Shown in pieces: positions 23,217-34,089 of a stretch of DNA of 64,000 nt. The first letter of the stretch is position 1. Every line of letters starts with the position of its first letter. The translations under genes were made by a program, and so were the position numbers. This stretch comes from Hysterangium stoloniferum (Eukaryota; Basidiomycota; Agaricomycetes; Hysterangiales; Hysterangiaceae): assembly GCA_015178975.1 (NCBI GenBank), contig WHVD01000052.1, positions 496,001-560,000 on the forward strand. Reading direction: 5' to 3'. The notes under the pieces are model-generated. The model worked only from the letters and a program-made list of their open reading frames with translations. It was not told the DNA's origin and did no database searches.

Positions 23217-23623
23217 GTGCCGCACGATCCCTGGCGTGCCGGGAGTCGTTCGGCACTCAACGTCCAGCTGAGCATATGTAGGATTCGCACGCCTTGTGTT
23301 CTCGTACGACGTCGCTGTCGATCCTCAGTCCTTTCTGTTTTTCTCATCACTGACTTCTGATCCTTATCTCTACATATCTACACAGTTAATTTACCCACCC
23401 ACCCTAGCCCTTTCTTTAGACAGCGGCAGTAATCCAGTATCAATATTTCGATGTGATACATTTACCGTAGTTAGCGGATTATACAGTAACGAGAGCTGTT
23501 AATGCGTTATGATTACGCCCTCCCGAGCGGCGAGTCTTCCCACGCACACGCGGAGAGCTAACGCTCTTCCTCTACCCAACCACTCAGCTCTTCACTGTCT
23601 AGTCCGTAATAGTCGACGCTGGA
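23217..23623. other. 407-bp stretch present only beside the left gene copy
   Basis: In the right arm GAGGT is followed directly by GGCTGTTTTGAG. In the left arm about 407 bp intervene, ending 140 bp upstream of the left start codon. It includes a hairpin with an 8-bp perfect stem, GAGTGCCG/CGGCACTC (23215-23222 and 23251-23258). It is either an insertion on the left or a deletion on the right. Confidence 0.7.
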
Positions 23624-25733
23624 GCTGTTTTGAGCAGTTTGCCACATCGATTCCAAGCGCTTCTAAAGTTGTAGTGACTCGCTTAACGTGATTTAGGCTA
23701 GTAAGGTTCCGGGCGGGGATCCGCTTCTAAGCCTTTTCCCCCCACCTGTGAACACTACCCCCAATGTCCATTCACACGAATAGCGAATCTCGGTGCGTTG
23801 ACATACTTCTACCTTCAAGTCTTTTACTCATTTTTCGCCTTAGTGATAATTATCTAGAGGCAGACGTTGATCCTTGTCAACTACCTAGGGAATTCAGCAC
23901 TCCGAATGTCGAAAGGTAAGACACCGACCTCAAATATTGTTAGTATTTATCGACAGCTATAATCTCGGTGCTAGTGCGGACACCCAAGGATCCCCGACAG
24001 ACTGTGGACAGAGGGCTCTTATCGCCGCCGAAGAGCCTATCAGCCCCCCGAATCTGTACGTTCCTTCAGCATCACCTGTCCTTATATTGAACCGTGTATT
24101 CCATTCCCTTCTACGATTTGACAGTGGTACATTGGATAGTCGTCACGGGACGAAACTTAACTCGCCTCGCCTCTCAACTCCTCGCCCACGCTTTTTTCTC
24201 GCTGAGAATTCTGAGAGCGACGAGGTCCGGCCCAACCTTCAGTCAGACGCAAGAAGGTGAGTGTTTGCATGCATCTTATACATGGAAACTCAAGCCATTC
24301 TCTGTAGATTATCCTCGCAGGACCTCCCACCAACACTCGTTTGATTAGGAATCGCCCACAGTTACCATGGGCGTCACTCGTTGAAAGAATTTCAAAATAT
24401 CAAGATCCACTGATGGTGTAAGTTCAAAACACTATAGTCTTGTATAGTGCGCATTGAATGTAAGATTATTAGGGATAAGCTCACCGACTTTGATTTTGAT
24501 GTGGAAATCGCGGACTGGGGAGAGATCTGTACTACATTGGAAATCATGAAACCAATGTGTACAGCCTCTCCTTCCAAGTCCAGTCTTACATATGACGGGG
24601 AGGCCGAAACGTGAGTGCAATGGTTATATTAATCTAATTGACTGACTCCCTTTTTTGATGGCGTGCTAGAACTCCCCGTCGCTTAACAAACGAGATTCAA
24701 AATAAGTACCTGGAGGAAAATATCGCTTCCAGGCCCCGCCTTGAAAAATTGACTAGGTCGAGGGAGCTGGGCGCACTCTCAGAAGCAAATATAGGTTCCG
24801 CCACAACATCATCCTCATTTCCCCTTGCACCAATCCCCAACCGATCCATCCGGTCAGAATCCTTTGGCGGTTTCAAAATGCCTGACTTAAGGTGCATCCG
24901 TCTCATCCAAGGGGACCTGGAACAAGACCAATGCTCATTTGGCCGTCAAAACTCACAAGTGAACACCATGCATCACTGGTTGGCCAGACACCTCTTCAGT
25001 CGTGAAAGCGATGTAAATATGGGTTTGTCCCATAAACAATTAGCCCACATTTACGGCTCATTGTTGAGATGTCCGGAAGAAAACTGTCCCCAACAAGGTG
25101 GATTCTTGTGGAAAGAAAATTTCCTAGTCCATATGTGGATGCACAAAGCGGAACTACTGCCCTGTCAGTCAGTGGAGGCCATTGAAAGGCGAGAGGCTGA
25201 CATACTACGTGCGGCGCGCTTGCTCTCAGAGGAGGACGCAGGTTTCTACTTGTGTTGGGAAGACCATTTTATTCCTCTAATGTTCACGCTATTATAGCGT
25301 GCTGGTTATCCTTTAATAAACCTGGTTTTAGCATTATTAGTGATCTGCAGGACGCAAAGTAACCATGTCATTGGAGATCACCATCTGGTGACGTGGCAAA
25401 CCTAAACCAAAACACCGTGCTTGTTGAGAAGAGATTGGATCTGGCTTTCTCCCCCAGTGTAGAACTAACAATTATGCCCACAAACATCCGAAAGTGATTT
25501 TCGACCTGAGGCCACCTAATTAAGTGACTTCTATGACAGATCATCCCCATCCGCATCGCATTTAATGATCGTCCCCGATGAAACGTCGCTATTACTCCGC
25601 GTCCTTTGAAACGCCGGAGGCTTACTGGGTGATTTATTTGGGTACCTGGTCATTCCAAGGTGATCTGGATGCGGAGGAAGTAAGATTAGCCTGCTTCAAC
25701 GTTATTCGACGTCAATTGGTCTACGTCATACCT
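23624..25733 (+). repeat. left arm of a 2.1-kb near-identical inverted repeat
   Basis: Every position x in 23624-25733 matches 52823 minus x in the opposite arm, without a gap. I found one substitution, near 25711. Identity falls off abruptly at the outer edge and over about 40 bp at the inner edge. The arm holds one complete six-exon gene plus 140 bp upstream and about 430 bp downstream. Confidence 0.92.
23764..25297 (+). CDS. unrecognised 411-aa protein with C2H2-like motif (left copy)
   Basis: I join six exons by GT-AG introns: 23764-23792, 23844-23915, 23957-24256, 24349-24417, 24473-24610 and 24670-25297. The sum is 1236 nt, exactly 412 codons, with no stop, which supports the model. 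The N-terminus is MSIHTNSESRDNYLEA. The middle is Ser/Pro/Arg-rich. The last exon encodes the best-ordered part: a helical acidic stretch, then RCPEENCPQQGGF...HMWMH with C-x4-C-x14-H-x3-H spacing, resembling an unusual zinc finger. It ends READILRAARLLSEEDAG and YLCWEDHFIPLM. I do not recognise the family. An identical protein is encoded by the opposite arm, and a decayed homologue of the C-terminus lies at 30030. Confidence 0.68.
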
Positions 25734-25773
25734 AACACTTGTGTTATCCACACATTTGACAGCACCCTCTCCT

Positions 25774-27049
25774 ACCTCTTATGTACGTGCATCCCAACAA
25801 CAAGAGTTATTGTGAATCAAAGAAGGGCTCTCCCAATATTCTTCTCTACTCCCAACATGGAGGCATATGCCAATTACGTCCAAGCTGGCTTTCACTCCCA
25901 AATAACTCGGTGCTCTATGTTGGGGGACGCCATGGGACAAAGCCACGGACGATTCAAGATAGAAAACGATTCTTCCAATGTGATGGGAGGGGTAAAGTCA
26001 TGGAATCAAGAATGTTCTGGATGTTCATTTTTTCGTTGGTTGTGACTTATACCCTTGTGAAATGTTCCGAATATTTCTGGTACTCCCGCATGTGACAGCT
26101 TGATCCGTCTTGTTTATTTTGACTAAGACTCCGATGTATGACAGGTTCTGGCGTTAGCAAGTTGGTAGGAGTGATTATCTGCGAATGTGGCTCCTGCTAA
26201 AACATATTATAGCTATTCATGCGTGCACTAGTTGTTACATCGGTAATCCCCCATGTCTCCTTTCACACAAGTGATGGATGGGTGGTCAGTGTGATCAACA
26301 GTTGAGGTCTGGTTTGAAAGTGGAGAGAAATCTGAGACAGTAATTGATTGCAGATGACCACATTGATCCTGAGCAACAGCAGACTGAAGATGGTTATTTA
26401 ATGCTCCATGGAATACTGATTGTCCTCATCAGATTTGGAGGCTCAACCAATGAAGTTGGCAGACAAAGCAGGAGCTAGCACAGTCTATTAAAGGTATAGA
26501 AAGAAGTGACCAAACCTGAGATTGAACCAAGGCTATATATGCCAGTGCTCGTAACCACTGAGCTACTGGAACTATGGTCTAGTGTTATATTATGGATAAT
26601 ACTGTATATATAGGTCTTCTGATGGCCAACCTGTCTGCTTATAACAGTTTATGTAACTGATGGCAAACTGGTGCACTTACAACAGTCTGACACTTATAGA
26701 TATTGTATTTCCAATTCCAACACAATCATTGTTGTCTGAACAGTCAAAATGGGCAGGATTGGTGCATGAGCAGGAGCAAAAAGCATGGAGAATTGTATGA
26801 GGCGGAATCGACACAGACAGGGATAAACTCCACAGGGAAGGTGTGGTCATACTCGAAGCAGTAAGAAACTGATATGGTGTGAGAGCATGATATTGATGGA
26901 ATGAGTATATCGAGAGGTTGACATGGCGCTGCCGGTGTTGCTGTGAGTAGTGAGGTGGTATCTTATCATAATATCTACACAGAGTATGAAGAGTAATTGT
27001 TCGATTATGACTGGGAATAGCGTTAGTAGACTGCACGTAAATAGGAGTT
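25774..27049. other. spacer between the inverted arms
   Basis: About 1.28 kb of mostly unique sequence, with arm homology fading out over its first and last 40 bp. It contains a tRNA-derived SINE-like piece (26512-26577). The minus-strand frame at 26677-27036 shows no family features, and I do not call it a gene. Confidence 0.6.
26505..26580 (-). repeat. tRNA-derived SINE or tRNA pseudogene
   Basis: On the minus strand the sequence shows an A-box-like TAGCTCAGTGGTTACGAGC and, 20-odd bases further on, a B-box-like GGTTCAATCTC. Their spacing suits an RNA polymerase III internal promoter. A cloverleaf cannot be completed because no acceptor stem forms. The downstream body and tail are not defined. 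Confidence 0.45.
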
Positions 27050-27089
27050 AGGAGAGGGTGCTGTCAAATGATGATAACACATTAGTTAG

Positions 27090-29199
27090 GGGTATGACGT
27101 AGACCAATTGATGTCGAATAACGTTGAAGCAGGCTAATCTTACTTCCTCCGCATCCAGATCACCTTGGAATGACCAGGTACCCAAATAAATCACCCAGTA
27201 AGCCTCCGGCGTTTCAAAGGACGCGGAGTAATAGCGACGTTTCATCGGGGACGATCATTAAATGCGATGCGGATGGGGATGATCTGTCATAGAAGTCACT
27301 TAATTAGGTGGCCTCAGGTCGAAAATCACTTTCGGATGTTTGTGGGCATAATTGTTAGTTCTACACTGGGGGAGAAAGCCAGATCCAATCTCTTCTCAAC
27401 AAGCACGGTGTTTTGGTTTAGGTTTGCCACGTCACCAGATGGTGATCTCCAATGACATGGTTACTTTGCGTCCTGCAGATCACTAATAATGCTAAAACCA
27501 GGTTTATTAAAGGATAACCAGCACGCTATAATAGCGTGAACATTAGAGGAATAAAATGGTCTTCCCAACACAAGTAGAAACCTGCGTCCTCCTCTGAGAG
27601 CAAGCGCGCCGCACGTAGTATGTCAGCCTCTCGCCTTTCAATGGCCTCCACTGACTGACAGGGCAGTAGTTCCGCTTTGTGCATCCACATATGGACTAGG
27701 AAATTTTCTTTCCACAAGAATCCACCTTGTTGGGGACAGTTTTCTTCCGGACATCTCAACAATGAGCCGTAAATGTGGGCTAATTGTTTATGGGACAAAC
27801 CCATATTTACATCGCTTTCACGACTGAAGAGGTGTCTGGCCAACCAGTGATGCATGGTGTTCACTTGTGAGTTTTGACGGCCAAATGAGCATTGGTCTTG
27901 TTCCAGGTCCCCTTGGATGAGACGGATGCACCTTAAGTCAGGCATTTTGAAACCGCCAAAGGATTCTGACCGGATGGATCGGTTGGGGATTGGTGCAAGG
28001 GGAAATGAGGATGATGTTGTGGCGGAACCTATATTTGCTTCTGAGAGTGCGCCCAGCTCCCTCGACCTAGTCAATTTTTCAAGGCGGGGCCTGGAAGCGA
28101 TATTTTCCTCCAGGTACTTATTTTGAATCTCGTTTGTTAAGCGACGGGGAGTTCTAGCACGCCATCAAAAAAGGGAGTCAGTCAATTAGATTAATATAAC
28201 CATTGCACTCACGTTTCGGCCTCCCCGTCATATGTAAGACTGGACTTGGAAGGAGAGGCTGTACACATTGGTTTCATGATTTCCAATGTAGTACAGATCT
28301 CTCCCCAGTCCGCGATTTCCACATCAAAATCAAAGTCGGTGAGCTTATCCCTAATAATCTTACATTCAATGCGCACTATACAAGACTATAGTGTTTTGAA
28401 CTTACACCATCAGTGGATCTTGATATTTTGAAATTCTTTCAACGAGTGACGCCCATGGTAACTGTGGGCGATTCCTAATCAAACGAGTGTTGGTGGGAGG
28501 TCCTGCGAGGATAATCTACAGAGAATGGCTTGAGTTTCCATGTATAAGATGCATGCAAACACTCACCTTCTTGCGTCTGACTGAAGGTTGGGCCGGACCT
28601 CGTCGCTCTCAGAATTCTCAGCGAGAAAAAAGCGTGGGCGAGGAGTTGAGAGGCGAGGCGAGTTAAGTTTCGTCCCGTGACGACTATCCAATGTACCACT
28701 GTCAAATCGTAGAAGGGAATGGAATACACGGTTCAATATAAGGACAGGTGATGCTGAAGGAACGTACAGATTCGGGGGGCTGATAGGCTCTTCGGCGGCG
28801 ATAAGAGCCCTCTGTCCACAGTCTGTCGGGGATCCTTGGGTGTCCGCACTAGCACCGAGATTATAGCTGTCGATAAATACTAACAATATTTGAGGTCGGT
28901 GTCTTACCTTTCGACATTCGGAGTGCTGAATTCCCTAGGTAGTTGACAAGGATCAACGTCTGCCTCTAGATAATTATCACTAAGGCGAAAAATGAGTAAA
29001 AGACTTGAAGGTAGAAGTATGTCAACGCACCGAGATTCGCTATTCGTGTGAATGGACATTGGGGGTAGTGTTCACAGGTGGGGGGAAAAGGCTTAGAAGC
29101 GGATCCCCGCCCGGAACCTTACTAGCCTAAATCACGTTAAGCGAGTCACTACAACTTTAGAAGCGCTTGGAATCGATGTGGCAAACTGCTCAAAACAGC
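27090..29199 (-). repeat. right arm of the 2.1-kb near-identical inverted repeat
   Basis: Mirror of 23624-25733 about the axis 26411.5, with no indels over 2110 bp. It includes all introns of the enclosed gene, which are as identical as the exons. Confidence 0.92.
27526..29059 (-). CDS. unrecognised 411-aa protein with C2H2-like motif (right copy)
   Basis: By symmetry the exons are 29059-29031, 28979-28908, 28866-28567, 28474-28406, 28350-28213 and 28153-27526. All splice sites and the coding sequence match the left copy. The predicted protein is identical, including the C-x4-C-x14-H-x3-H motif in the last exon. The two genes converge, with stop codons about 2.2 kb apart. Transcription through the spacer could yield complementary 3' ends. 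The 5' flank is shared for only 140 bp before the copies differ by the 407-bp left-only stretch, so their promoters may differ. Function is unknown. Confidence 0.66.
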
Positions 29200-29203
29200 C
29201 ACC

Positions 29204-29432
29204 TCTTGTCACCAACGAATCAAATTCCAAGCTTTGTTCATTATTCATCGTGAAATTATCTTCGACGTCGATCATTCGACGGTCGATGCATTCGGTCGAT
29301 GCATTTATGTAACATTACATAAAACTCGCATGGTATCAAAACATTCGAAACGTTTGTTCTGTTAACTGCCTTTACAGTAATAAGTCACCACAGAGTCGCT
29401 TTGGGGGTAGAAACTAGTGCAGTCGAATACTA
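29204..29432. repeat. outer, diverged part of the inverted repeat (right side)
   Basis: Reverse-orientation counterpart of 22989-23216. It carries a local duplication of CGGTCGATGCATT (29280-29303) that the left side lacks. Confidence 0.8.
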
Positions 29433-30019
29433 GGGGACCAATACACCTGAGAGTCTGAAACTATGGCCATGCACGCCGTTGTATCCTCAATGAATACGCA
29501 TAAAATGCTTCTCAGCGCCGCAGTGCCCCCCTCATTGCAAATGCTTCACCTGACCTGACAGTCCCACCATCGATTTCTAAAAATTAACCTTTTCACCGAT
29601 CGCCGCATGTCATTATTTTTGTTTCTTTACCATGATCGCCATCACTGGGACTTACTAGCTTAGCCATAATAATGTATACATCTCAATGTACCTAACGATG
29701 AGAAGAGCTGCCTTACCATCAAACCTTGTTACATCCTGCTTTACTGTTCTCCAATCAATCTTGATTCTACTCGCCGCTTACCGGAGGCCCCCCTCCCCCC
29801 CGCTATAATTATTTCTGGGAATATAAAACATCCTCTCATTATCTGACATGCATACCATTTTTTCGCCGTTCTCTTCATTCTCTACACCTTAATTCAGTCT
29901 CTAATCACCTTGGACAGTTATATTGCGGAAGGGTCGGCCTTTAAAGACACCCTGAATGAATTTAACCTCTCCGGATGGTGCTTTTAGGCATATCTCCAAC
30001 TCTGGATAATCCTGGAGCT

Positions 30020-30335
30020 TATTCACAACCGAGAGGCCGACATGCTACGTTCAGCGCGTTCGCATTCAGAGGAAGATGCAGGGTCGCACATGTGCTGGGA
30101 AGACCAGTTTATCATCCTAATGTTCAAGCTATAATACCACGGTGATTATTCATGAATAAAATTGGTTTGGCATGATTAGTGATCTGGAGGACGCAAAGTA
30201 ATGTTATCGCCGGAGATCACCATATGGTGACATGAATAACTTCACCTTCTGAAAGGAAAACCCCAGGAATAGTGAGAAGATATTCGATCTAGCTTCCCAC
30301 CACGGCGTGCAATGCCTGAGGCTTACTAGGCGATT
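30020..30335 (+). pseudogene. diverged third relic of the 411-aa gene (C-terminus and 3' flank)
   Basis: The plus strand reads NREADMLRSARSHSEEDAG then MCWEDQFIILMFKL and a stop. This aligns with READILRAARLLSEEDAG / LCWEDHFIPLMFTLL of the paired genes. Homology continues into the 3' flank (GATTAGTGATCTGGAGGACGCAAAG, compare 25338-25362). Sequence upstream of 30020 does not match, so only the tail survives. It shows that the gene family predates the near-identical pair. Confidence 0.8.
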
Positions 30336-30344
30336 GATTGGTCT

Positions 30345-30510
30345 GTTAGATTTTATGACTTGACACACGAGATACATGTTGTGTACTACCGTGGGTCCAT
30401 AGTTAAACCCTGGTGAATCTTCATCTCACTCATGTGTGTCCATGTCTGTGTCTGAGCTCCTGCACTTTCAGTGCCTTGCATCCACCTCCCTTTTTCATTT
30501 TAATAACACC
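30345..30510 (+). repeat. copy 3 of the TGTTAGATTTTATG repeat family
   Basis: It begins TGTTAGATTTTATGACTTG and matches 7317-7480 over about 165 bp. No coding capacity. Confidence 0.65.
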
Positions 30511-30940
30511 TGCTGCTGTACATATTCCATACAACCCCTATAGTGCATTTTCACACAAAATTCAATCATTGGGAGTAAATTTGCATATCAGGTGTTTCAA
30601 AGGCTATTTGTAATCCTGGCCATCTTACCACTGGTACACATTACCAATCAGTCACTGCAACACAGGGATGTTACTGATCATGTCTCTATTGTCTGAATGA
30701 ATCCCCTTGTCCTTTGACCAGACTGGTTCCTTCTGTTCTTCCATTTTCAACATAATTCCACATTAGATACCATCTTCTTTGTTCTTTGCATCCCATTGTT
30801 CTGTAAAGGATATATTAAAGCTCAGGAAACATTGCTAGAAGGTAGAAGCTTCCACTTGTATTTTTCTGCCTACACTATTACTCAAACAGAGAAAACTTAG
30901 TCCTGTCTGCATTGATTGAGTGAGGTCACACAGTGACCTT

Positions 30941-31495
30941 ACACTATTGTTACAATCCATTCCTGGATATTTCAATCTTCTGATATAATTCCCACCTCCA
31001 GAACCTTATCAATTCCTAGACATTCTGAACTTTGTCCTTGTTCTGTATTTGGTAACTTGTCTGTTGACAAGTATACATTCATTTGTTTATTATGCTCCCA
31101 AATCAAAATCCCTATCCTAATCCATACACTATTGTTACAATCCATTCCTGGATATTTCAATCTTCTGATATAATTCCCACCTCCAAAACCTTATCAATTC
31201 CTAGACATTCTGAACTTTGTCCTTGTTCTGTATTTGGTAACTTGTCTGTTGACAAGTATACATTCATTTGTTTATTATGCTCCCAAATCAAAATCCCTAT
31301 CCTAATCCATACACTATTGTTACAATCCATTCCTGGATATTTCAATCTTCTGATATAATTCCCACCTCCAGAACCTTATCAATTCCTAGACATTCTGAAC
31401 TTTGTCCTTGTTCTGTATTTGGTAACTTGTCTGTTGACAAGTATACATTCATTTGTTTATTATGTTCCCAAATCAAAATCCCTATCCTAATCCAT
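30941..31495 (+). repeat. 185-bp tandem repeat, three copies
   Basis: Units start at 30941, 31126 and 31311 with CACTATTGTTACAATCC (the first base differs in phase). They differ at only one or two positions, such as CTCCAGAACC against CTCCAAAACC. The repeated frames inside it are a by-product of the repeat. Confidence 0.93.
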
Positions 31496-31922
31496 CTTAT
31501 TGTAATATCAGTTTGTAGTACAATTATAAAAAGCCTATATTAGCTTTGTGCATTTTACTTACACCTTAGATCTTATCAACTTAGTTAGCTTATTCCTCTT
31601 CTCTTTCTGTACACTTGATATTCAGAACTCTTCCAAATTCTGAATATCTGTCAACTCTCCAGCATAGATGGAACCTCTGAAATTAAGGACACCCAAGCAT
31701 TTGCATAAGGGCATAGCATGTAAACTGAGGCCAAGTCCTGACCCTACTTGGAGGTATCCTGAGTTCCTGGTTATTTACTGATAGTTTCTGGGATAGGTTT
31801 CTGATACAGTCCTTAACAGTATATCAAATCTCACACTTACAACTCACTCATTATGGGTCCCAAATGTAAAGCTACTGAAGGACCATCTCAACTTCAATCC
31901 TCTTTGTAACTCTATACCACCT

Positions 31923-33556
31923 TGTTAGGATTTCAGACCCCCATGACCTGTTTTAGACTCAAAACCCTCTGTCAACTCACTATCAGAACCCCTGTCCAAG
32001 TATCACTGCTTGTGGCACCCCTGACACTTGTTTCATTATAGTAGTTGACCCTTTAGTCTTCCATTCTATCTCCATCCCATTTGCTCCCCATCACCATCTC
32101 CCCCATCACCATCTCCCCATCACCATCTCCCATCACCATCTCCCATCACCATCCCCCCATCACCATCTCCCCATCACCATCTCCCCATCACCATCTCCCC
32201 ATCACCATCTCCCCATCACCATCTCCCACCATCTCCCCATCACCATCTCTCCCATCACCATCTCCCCCTCACCATCTCCCCCATCACCATCTCCTTTTAC
32301 ACGAAATATCTGTAAATTAGTGATACTAATAATCTAACTTGTTGTAACTTCTTTGACAAATACTTCTGTGAGTTCTTGCGACTGGTAATAGCCTCTTGCG
32401 ACTGGTAATAGCCTCTTACTTCATGGACAGGGTGAATATATACTTCATCGAACAAGGCTTTTGAGTTTGATCAGTAGAATATTATTCGACTTTATTGAAA
32501 AATAATCAATTCATGACATCTCACTTGCCACCTCAGACCCCTTTAATATTGTTTAGTATTTTACATTTAGTCTCCCCACCTTGTCATCAACTTCTTATGA
32601 TCTGTTTCACCCTTTGCTTCCTTGATCAGCTCTGGTCATCCATCTTGTTCTAGTATAAAATCTTCTTCATGTATGCTACAGTTCTTCAGTTTGAAAATTG
32701 AGATTACCCTCTACTAGTTCTCAATCTCATTCCTCCCTTCTCAATACTCTTGAAGACATTCTTGGCAAGTGTTTCAACTGGAAAACCTGCTGGACTCCAG
32801 GCACTACCCTATACGCACCTGCACCCTACATGCACCAGTTATCAGTTTACTGGAATACCCGCCAGCCTCCAGACGTCGATCCTGTTCATGCCCGACCTTC
32901 ACCATCTCATGTATCAGTCACTGGAATACCTGCCCGGGACCCATGCATGTCTGTCCTGTCTATCTCCGACCCTGTCCCATGTACCAGTCACCGGACTCTG
33001 CTCAGAAAACCCATCAGCTCTCTAACTGAGCCCCATTCTCGTTATAGACAAATGACCTGTCACGATTTGGACTCTGCTCCCACTCCATTCCTGTAATGGT
33101 CTAATGACCTGTCACGTTTCAGACTCTGTTCCACTCCATTCCATTCCTAACACCAAACTTGGTGTTTACTTATCTCGTTTCATGATTACTTGTTTGGATC
33201 TCATTATTACCAGATGTGGTACTGCATACACTCAGCAGTCTATATAAACTGGCTAATGTTGTACATACAATCTAGTCAGAAAATCAACTAAGTTTTCAGC
33301 TTAGATTTCCCACTCTATCCCTCTTTGAAACACACTGTTATTTATCCTGTCAGAGCCCATGGGCTCCGACCTATCTATCTCTCGACCTCCAACTCAATCT
33401 GTTACTCGACCTCTGACTCATCACCGCTCTCGACCTCTGTGGGTTTCCTGCAGTTAACCCTTCAACCTCTCAACTCACCAACTACTCCTGGACTCCCTGG
33501 GATTCCCATCCACCTGTCTGAAATTGGACAACATGATCTCACAAGGGTGCAGCCTA
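31923..33556 (+). repeat. LTR region of a third gypsy-family relic
   Basis: It starts TGTTAGGATTTCAG and ends near GGGTGCAGCCTATAAGCTGAAG, the leader motif shared with the other gypsy copies. The 32780-33560 part matches the LTR of gypsy-2 (42783-43586, reversed), for example CCAGTTATCAGTTTACTGG and TATATAAACTGG. It carries a 15-bp minisatellite at 32085-32295, which may be internal growth. Confidence 0.6.
32085..32295 (+). repeat. 15-bp minisatellite (CCATCACCATCTCCC)n
   Basis: About 14 imperfect copies of CCATCACCATCTCCC, some 1-5 bp shorter. The low-complexity frame running through it is not a gene. Confidence 0.92.
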
Positions 33557-34089
33557 TAAGCTGAAGCCACATCCTACTGGAATATCCATGGGTTTCTCCA
33601 AAACCCTCTGCTAAGCTCCACATGCACCTTAACAGCAAGCCACAAACCCCTACCTTACAACTCTTAGTATTTTGGTCCCTCAGCCAATTGAGCTAAGTGT
33701 TCAACTTCATCTATATTGTACTATCTGCTCTGTTTGAAATACTGGAGCACCCTAACAGTTCACATGAGAGTGCAACACATAAGTTGAAGCCAAGCTCCAC
33801 TACATTTATAGAGTTGGACCTCCCAACTAGTACAATCTCTATTGTCAACCCCCTGATTAGTTCATTTTCAATAATCAGACCCCTTACCTAGAGCCCTCCT
33901 TCCCTTTTTAGCTTAGATCTTAACACACCTAGCCTGACACTCCAGCCAAGCCCATTGCATCAGGTTCTGAAAGTCATTTCATTGAAGTTTCTGATATTCC
34001 TGAGGATCCCATTCTCCCATTAAACCCCCAGGACAACTCACCAAATATCTGGTTATGCTACTCTTCAAGTCCCTCAGAAACAATATCTG

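Noticed and set aside
25368-25556. Minus-strand 62-codon frame and the MKRRYYSASF frame (25578-26045), both repeated in the opposite arm
   Set aside because: They fall in the 3' flank of the palindrome gene. Their identity between arms reflects the repeat, and the second frame loses all similarity at the arm boundary.
22989-29432. The large inverted repeat as one transposon with long terminal inverted repeats
   Set aside because: No target duplication is visible at the outer ends, the spacer has no transposase, and each arm holds a complete multi-exon gene. Gene duplication fits better.
30941-31495. CRISPR-like array
   Set aside because: The 185-bp units are contiguous tandem repeats without unique spacers, and the sequence is eukaryotic.
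32081-32320. Frame of Ser/Pro/His/Ile repeats
   Set aside because: It is produced by the 15-bp minisatellite and means nothing as a protein.
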